A stretch of 9,645 nucleotides of DNA. Source: Campylobacterales bacterium (lineage in GTDB: Bacteria > Campylobacterota_A > Desulfurellia > JAADFJ01). The DNA is taken from NCBI GenBank assembly GCA_027080125.1, contig JALWSW010000007.1:1-9645 (forward strand), given 5' to 3'. The translations under genes and the position numbers were made by a program. The notes beneath the pieces were generated by a model. That model saw nothing but the letters and a program-made list of their open reading frames with translations. It did not search any database and was not told where the DNA came from. The stretch's first letter is position 1, and each line of letters starts with the position of its first letter. Shown here piece by piece: positions 6,907 to 9,645 of the stretch.

Positions 6907-8132
6907 AAAAGGTTGTTTTGGTCGGCAAGGCAAATGTCGGTAAATCCACCCTTTTTAATCTTCTGACGGGGAAAAATATAGCCATTGTCGGTAACACGGC
7001 AGGTCTGACCAGGGATCTGATAACAGCTCAGGCAAAGATGGGAAATCGCGCCGCAATCCTGATTGATTCTGGCGGATTGGGCGAGAAGTTTACCGAGCAG
7101 GTAAGTGCCAAAAGAGATCAGGCTATAGAGCAGGCTGATAAGATTGTCTTTATATGCGATGCAACCGGCAGATTTGATGATGAGGACGAAAAGATATACA
7201 AAAAGGTTTTGCAATCAAAAAAGCCGTTTATATCGGTGCTTAACAAGATGGATAACCGGCTTCAAATTATCGACAAGAGTTTTTACAGGCTTGGCAATTT
7301 TTATAAGATCTCTGCCAAGCAAAAACGGATAGGAGCGATTTCGGAGTTTATATTTGAAGATTCCTCACATCAAGAAGAGCCAGTAGCCTATAAAGTGGCT
7401 GTCGTAGGAAGACCAAATGCCGGAAAATCCTCGATTATCAACAGAATATTGAACAGGGATCAGAATATCGTCTCCGATATTGCCGGAACAACGATTGATA
7501 CTATCGATACCCTTATAAAAACAGCTTACGGCAATTTTATACTTATCGATACGGCAGGGCTGACAAGAAAAAAGAAAGATCTGAACTGGGAGATTGCAAA
7601 GGCAAAGGCGCTTTCCATGATAGCCGCATCCAGGATAGTGATGCTTATATTTGATGTCGCAGAAGGGATTACCAAAGAGGATAAGTTGATTATCTCAAAT
7701 GTCGTGCATAACAAAAAAGGACTACTTTTGGTGGCAAATAAGATCGATAAGATTGATTCCGGCAGCGAGGCTTATCGGAAATATTTCCGGGCTCAATACA
7801 GGTTTCTTTCTCATTATCCGTTGGTTGTAACAAGCGCCATTAAGGGAGGCAACCTCGGCAAAATAGCCAAAAAACTCAAAGAGACAGCCGAATCGCTCGA
7901 ACGTAAAATATCTAAAAAGGAACTCGAGCGTTTTTCAGATAAGTATCTTGGAAAGATAAGAGCATCATATATCTATCAAAAAAGCGAGTCGTATCCTCTG
8001 TTTGTAATAAAGACGCAAAAAGGGTATAATAGCAGAAGCACGGCGTATATAAAAAACCGACTTTATGAAGAATTTAACTTTTACGGAGCTCCCCTTGAGG
8101 TCAGGATTATAAAAAAGGAGAAGATGCAATGA
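6903..8132 (+). CDS. der: Ribosome-assembly GTPase Der (EngA), two G domains plus KH-like domain
   Basis: Der is an essential double GTPase that helps mature the 50S ribosomal subunit. The first G domain spans about 1-155: P-loop GKANVGKST 8-16, TAGLTRD 32-38, DSGGL 55-59, NKMD 114-117, SAK 137-139. The second spans about 163-330: P-loop GRPNAGKSS 169-177, AGTT 194-197, DTAGL 216-220, NKID 279-282, SAI 311-313. The KH-like domain follows (about 340-405), ending in FNFYGAPLEVRI. At 409 residues it is compact compared with E. coli (490) or B. subtilis (436). Small departures from consensus are GKAN in place of GRPN in the first P-loop, DSGG for DTGG, and Ile in place of the usual Arg after the second-domain GTT. 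All nucleotide-binding residues remain. It starts in an ATGA overlap with tsaD without a visible ribosome-binding site, and overlaps argF by four bases. Confidence 0.96.
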   Translation: MKKVVLVGKANVGKSTLFNLLTGKNIAIVGNTAGLTRDLITAQAKMGNRAAILIDSGGLGEKFTEQVSAKRDQAIEQADKIVFICDATGRFDDEDEKIYKKVLQSKKPFISVLNKMDNRLQIIDKSFYRLGNFYKISAKQKRIGAISEFIFEDSSHQEEPVAYKVAVVGRPNAGKSSIINRILNRDQNIVSDIAGTTIDTIDTLIKTAYGNFILIDTAGLTRKKKDLNWEIAKAKALSMIAASRIVMLIFDVAEGITKEDKLIISNVVHNKKGLLLVANKIDKIDSGSEAYRKYFRAQYRFLSHYPLVVTSAIKGGNLGKIAKKLKETAESLERKISKKELERFSDKYLGKIRASYIYQKSESYPLFVIKTQKGYNSRSTAYIKNRLYEEFNFYGAPLEVRIIKKEKMQ

Positions 8133-9040
8133 AACATTTTTTGAGACTTTCGGATTTATCAAAAACCGAGCTCGATGAAATAATTGAGCGTGCAATCGGG
8201 ATAAAAAAAGACCGGATTTCAGATAAAATGAGAGGAAAAACTTTGGGGCTTCTATTTGAAAAACCCTCAACCAGAACAAGGGTTTCTTTTGAAACAGGCT
8301 TCTATCAGCTTGGAGGCAACTGCGTTGTGCTGACTCCTCAAACAAGTCAGCTATCTCGCGGTGAAACCCTTGAGGATACTGCAAAGGTTCTCTCAAGATA
8401 TCTTGATATGATAGCCATAAGAACCTTTGCTCACAAAAGAATTGAGCAGTTTGCACAAAACGCCTCAATTCCGGTGATAAATGCCCTGACCGATATTACT
8501 CATCCGTGTCAACTTCTGGCTGATATTATGACTCTTGTTGAGAAAAAAGGAGAAGATTTGGAATCTATGAAGGTTGCTTATTTTGGAGACGGAAACAATA
8601 TGGCAAACAGTTGGATCGAAGCTGCTTGCATATTCGGATTCTCTCTTTGCGTGGCAACACCGTCTGATTTTGCCCCTAATGCAGCGATTTTGTATCAGGC
8701 AATAGAGCATTCAGACGGTAAATCCAATATCGAGATTACCGATAACCCTAAAAAGGCAGCCAAAGATGCCGATCTGCTTTATACCGATGTATGGGAAAGC
8801 ATGGGGCAAAAAGAGGACAGTGAAAAGCTGCTTGATTTAAAAAGATTTCAGGTTACCGATGAGCTTGCCAGTCTTGCAAAACCGGATTTTCTGTTTATGC
8901 ATTGCTTGCCTGCTCATATAGGAATGGAGGTTGCCGAATCGGTGTATAGGGGCAGTCATTCGGTAATATATCAGGAGGCTGAAAACAGGTTGCATGCGCA
9001 GAAGGCGCTTATGCTCAAACTTATGGAATTAAATTATTAG
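8129..9040 (+). CDS. argF: Ornithine carbamoyltransferase
   Basis: The enzyme joins carbamoyl phosphate to ornithine to make citrulline, the sixth step of arginine synthesis (cytoplasm). The 303-residue length is typical. The carbamoyl-phosphate site is complete: FEKPSTRTRVSFE (43-55, with STRTR at 47-51), RTFAH (98-102) and HPCQLLAD (125-132). The ornithine-specific side shows GDGNNMANSW (153-162), DVWESMGQ (220-227) and HCLPAH (258-263), with C259 as the catalytic cysteine and R287 in EAENRLHAQKAL near the C-terminus. The SMG loop and HCLP motif separate it from aspartate carbamoyltransferase. The start is supported by AAGGAG at 8115-8120, eight bases before the ATG, within the end of der. 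The next gene, argG, acts on its product. I see no ARG-box-like operator between der and argF, since the genes overlap. Confidence 0.97.
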   Translation: MKHFLRLSDLSKTELDEIIERAIGIKKDRISDKMRGKTLGLLFEKPSTRTRVSFETGFYQLGGNCVVLTPQTSQLSRGETLEDTAKVLSRYLDMIAIRTFAHKRIEQFAQNASIPVINALTDITHPCQLLADIMTLVEKKGEDLESMKVAYFGDGNNMANSWIEAACIFGFSLCVATPSDFAPNAAILYQAIEHSDGKSNIEITDNPKKAAKDADLLYTDVWESMGQKEDSEKLLDLKRFQVTDELASLAKPDFLFMHCLPAHIGMEVAESVYRGSHSVIYQEAENRLHAQKALMLKLMELNY

Positions 9041-9043
9041 GAG
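9039..9043 (+). promoter_or_regulatory. Ribosome-binding site setting the argG start at 9052
   Basis: AGGAG overlaps the argF stop codon TAG (9038-9040) and lies eight bases before the ATG at 9052. A nearer ATG at 9047 is in a different frame that does not give the conserved protein, so 9052 is the start. Confidence 0.8.
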
Positions 9044-9051
9044 AGTATGGT

Positions 9052-9645
9052 ATGGAAAAGATTAAAAAGGTTGTGCTTGCCTACTCAGGCGGTCTTGACA
9101 CATCTATAATCGTAAAATGGCTCAAAGACAAATACGGATGCGAGGTGATATGCTATACAGCCGATCTCGGACAGAACGAACCGTTAGCCCCGATTAAGGA
9201 AAAGGCTCTCAAAACCGGAGCATCAGCCGCTTATGTCGAGGATCTTCAGGAAGAGTTTGTGGAGAACTTTATACTGAAAGCTATAAAAGCCAATGCGCTT
9301 TATGAGGAAAAATACCCTATGGCAACCGCACTCGGGCGTCCGCTTATTGCGGAAAAACTGGTTGAGATAGCTCACAGGGAAGGCGCTGATGCAATCTGTC
9401 ACGGGTCAACCGGAAAAGGCAACGATCAGGTGCGTTTCGAGGTATCTGTTGGGGCGCTTGATCCTGATATTAAGATTATAGCACCGCTTAGAAACTGGGA
9501 ACTCAAATCAAGAGACCAGGAAATTGAGTATGCAAAGCGCTGCGGAATAGATATACCTATCACGAAAGCATCCCCGTACAGCATAGACAAAAATATCTGG
9601 GGAATTGCAATTGAATGCGGGGTTTTGGAAAATCCTATGAACAGG
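9052..9645 (+). CDS. argG: Argininosuccinate synthase (N-terminal part; runs off the window end)
   Basis: The enzyme condenses citrulline and aspartate, using ATP, to form argininosuccinate, the step after ArgF. The visible 198 residues start with MEKIKKVVLAYSGGLDTS, whose SGGLDTS at 12-18 is the N-type ATP pyrophosphatase loop. They continue through TADLGQ (36-41), the citrulline/aspartate-site region ATALGRPLIA (91-100), CHGSTGKGNDQVRFE (116-130) and the SPYSIDKNIWG stretch (174-184). The frame is still open at base 9645, exactly on a codon boundary, so about half of the usual roughly 400 residues is present. It lies 11 bases after argF and is probably in the same transcript. Nothing in the visible part suggests damage. 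Confidence 0.96.
   Translation, partial: MEKIKKVVLAYSGGLDTSIIVKWLKDKYGCEVICYTADLGQNEPLAPIKEKALKTGASAAYVEDLQEEFVENFILKAIKANALYEEKYPMATALGRPLIAEKLVEIAHREGADAICHGSTGKGNDQVRFEVSVGALDPDIKIIAPLRNWELKSRDQEIEYAKRCGIDIPITKASPYSIDKNIWGIAIECGVLENPMNR

Noticed and set aside
6270..7214. A 314-residue open frame on the minus strand
   Set aside because: It lies antisense across the tsaD/der junction, both of which have complete conserved motifs on the plus strand, and its translation shows no recognisable domain.
7965..8468. A 167-residue minus-strand open frame
   Set aside because: It is antisense to the end of der and the start of argF, and its residue pattern is typical of a shadow frame.
9047..9049. 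ATG just after argF as the argG start
   Set aside because: It is out of frame with the conserved argininosuccinate synthase sequence; the ATG at 9052 is in frame.
1..9645. Mobile element, CRISPR, defence island, tRNA or riboswitch
   Set aside because: No spaced direct repeats, terminal inverted repeats, transposase or integrase, tRNA-like sequence or sizeable non-coding stretch was seen; the longest gap between genes is 13 bases.

Overview
The window is a densely packed run of eleven bacterial protein-coding genes, all on the plus strand. The first and last are cut by the window edges. The largest gap between genes is 13 bases. Most neighbours overlap by 1 to 4 bases (TAATG or ATGA junctions), and one pair overlaps by 17. 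I see no tRNA, rRNA, CRISPR array, insertion sequence, long repeat, terminator or obvious promoter, and no room for them between genes. The genes are probably co-transcribed from a promoter upstream of base 1.

The organism looks like a Gram-negative bacterium: it has an FtsE-FtsX-EnvC cell-wall module, a periplasmic C-terminal processing protease and a YibQ-type divergent polysaccharide deacetylase. Base composition is moderately AT-rich (about 40 % GC by eye), with frequent AGA/AGG arginine and ATA isoleucine codons. A transketolase split into two subunits, followed by ftsEX-envC-ctpA-deacetylase, recalls Deltaproteobacteria-like, Desulfurellales-like or Deferribacterota-like anaerobes. That placement is a low-confidence inference from gene order.

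Layout: (1) 1-1292, the two transketolase subunits (carbon metabolism). (2) 1306-3808, ftsE, ftsX and envC, which normally form an ABC-type membrane machine that activates peptidoglycan amidases at division. (3) 3808-5929, an S41/CtpA protease and the deacetylase-like protein, both envelope proteins. (4) 5926-8132, tsaD (tRNA t6A modification) and der (ribosome-assembly GTPase). (5) 8129-9645, argF and the first part of argG, consecutive steps of arginine synthesis.

This is largely a housekeeping region, and I do not see a new defence, mobile or biosynthetic system. The one striking point is the FtsE protein. It keeps the Walker A lysine and Walker B aspartate but has lost the Q-loop glutamine, the LSGGQ signature, the catalytic glutamate, the D-loop and the switch histidine, so it looks like an ATP-binding protein that may not hydrolyse ATP. 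Its presumed downstream partner EnvC has also lost nearly all zinc-site residues, which is normal for EnvC activators. Smaller points are a conservative change in a TsaD motif, a compact Der, and several runs of eight adenines.
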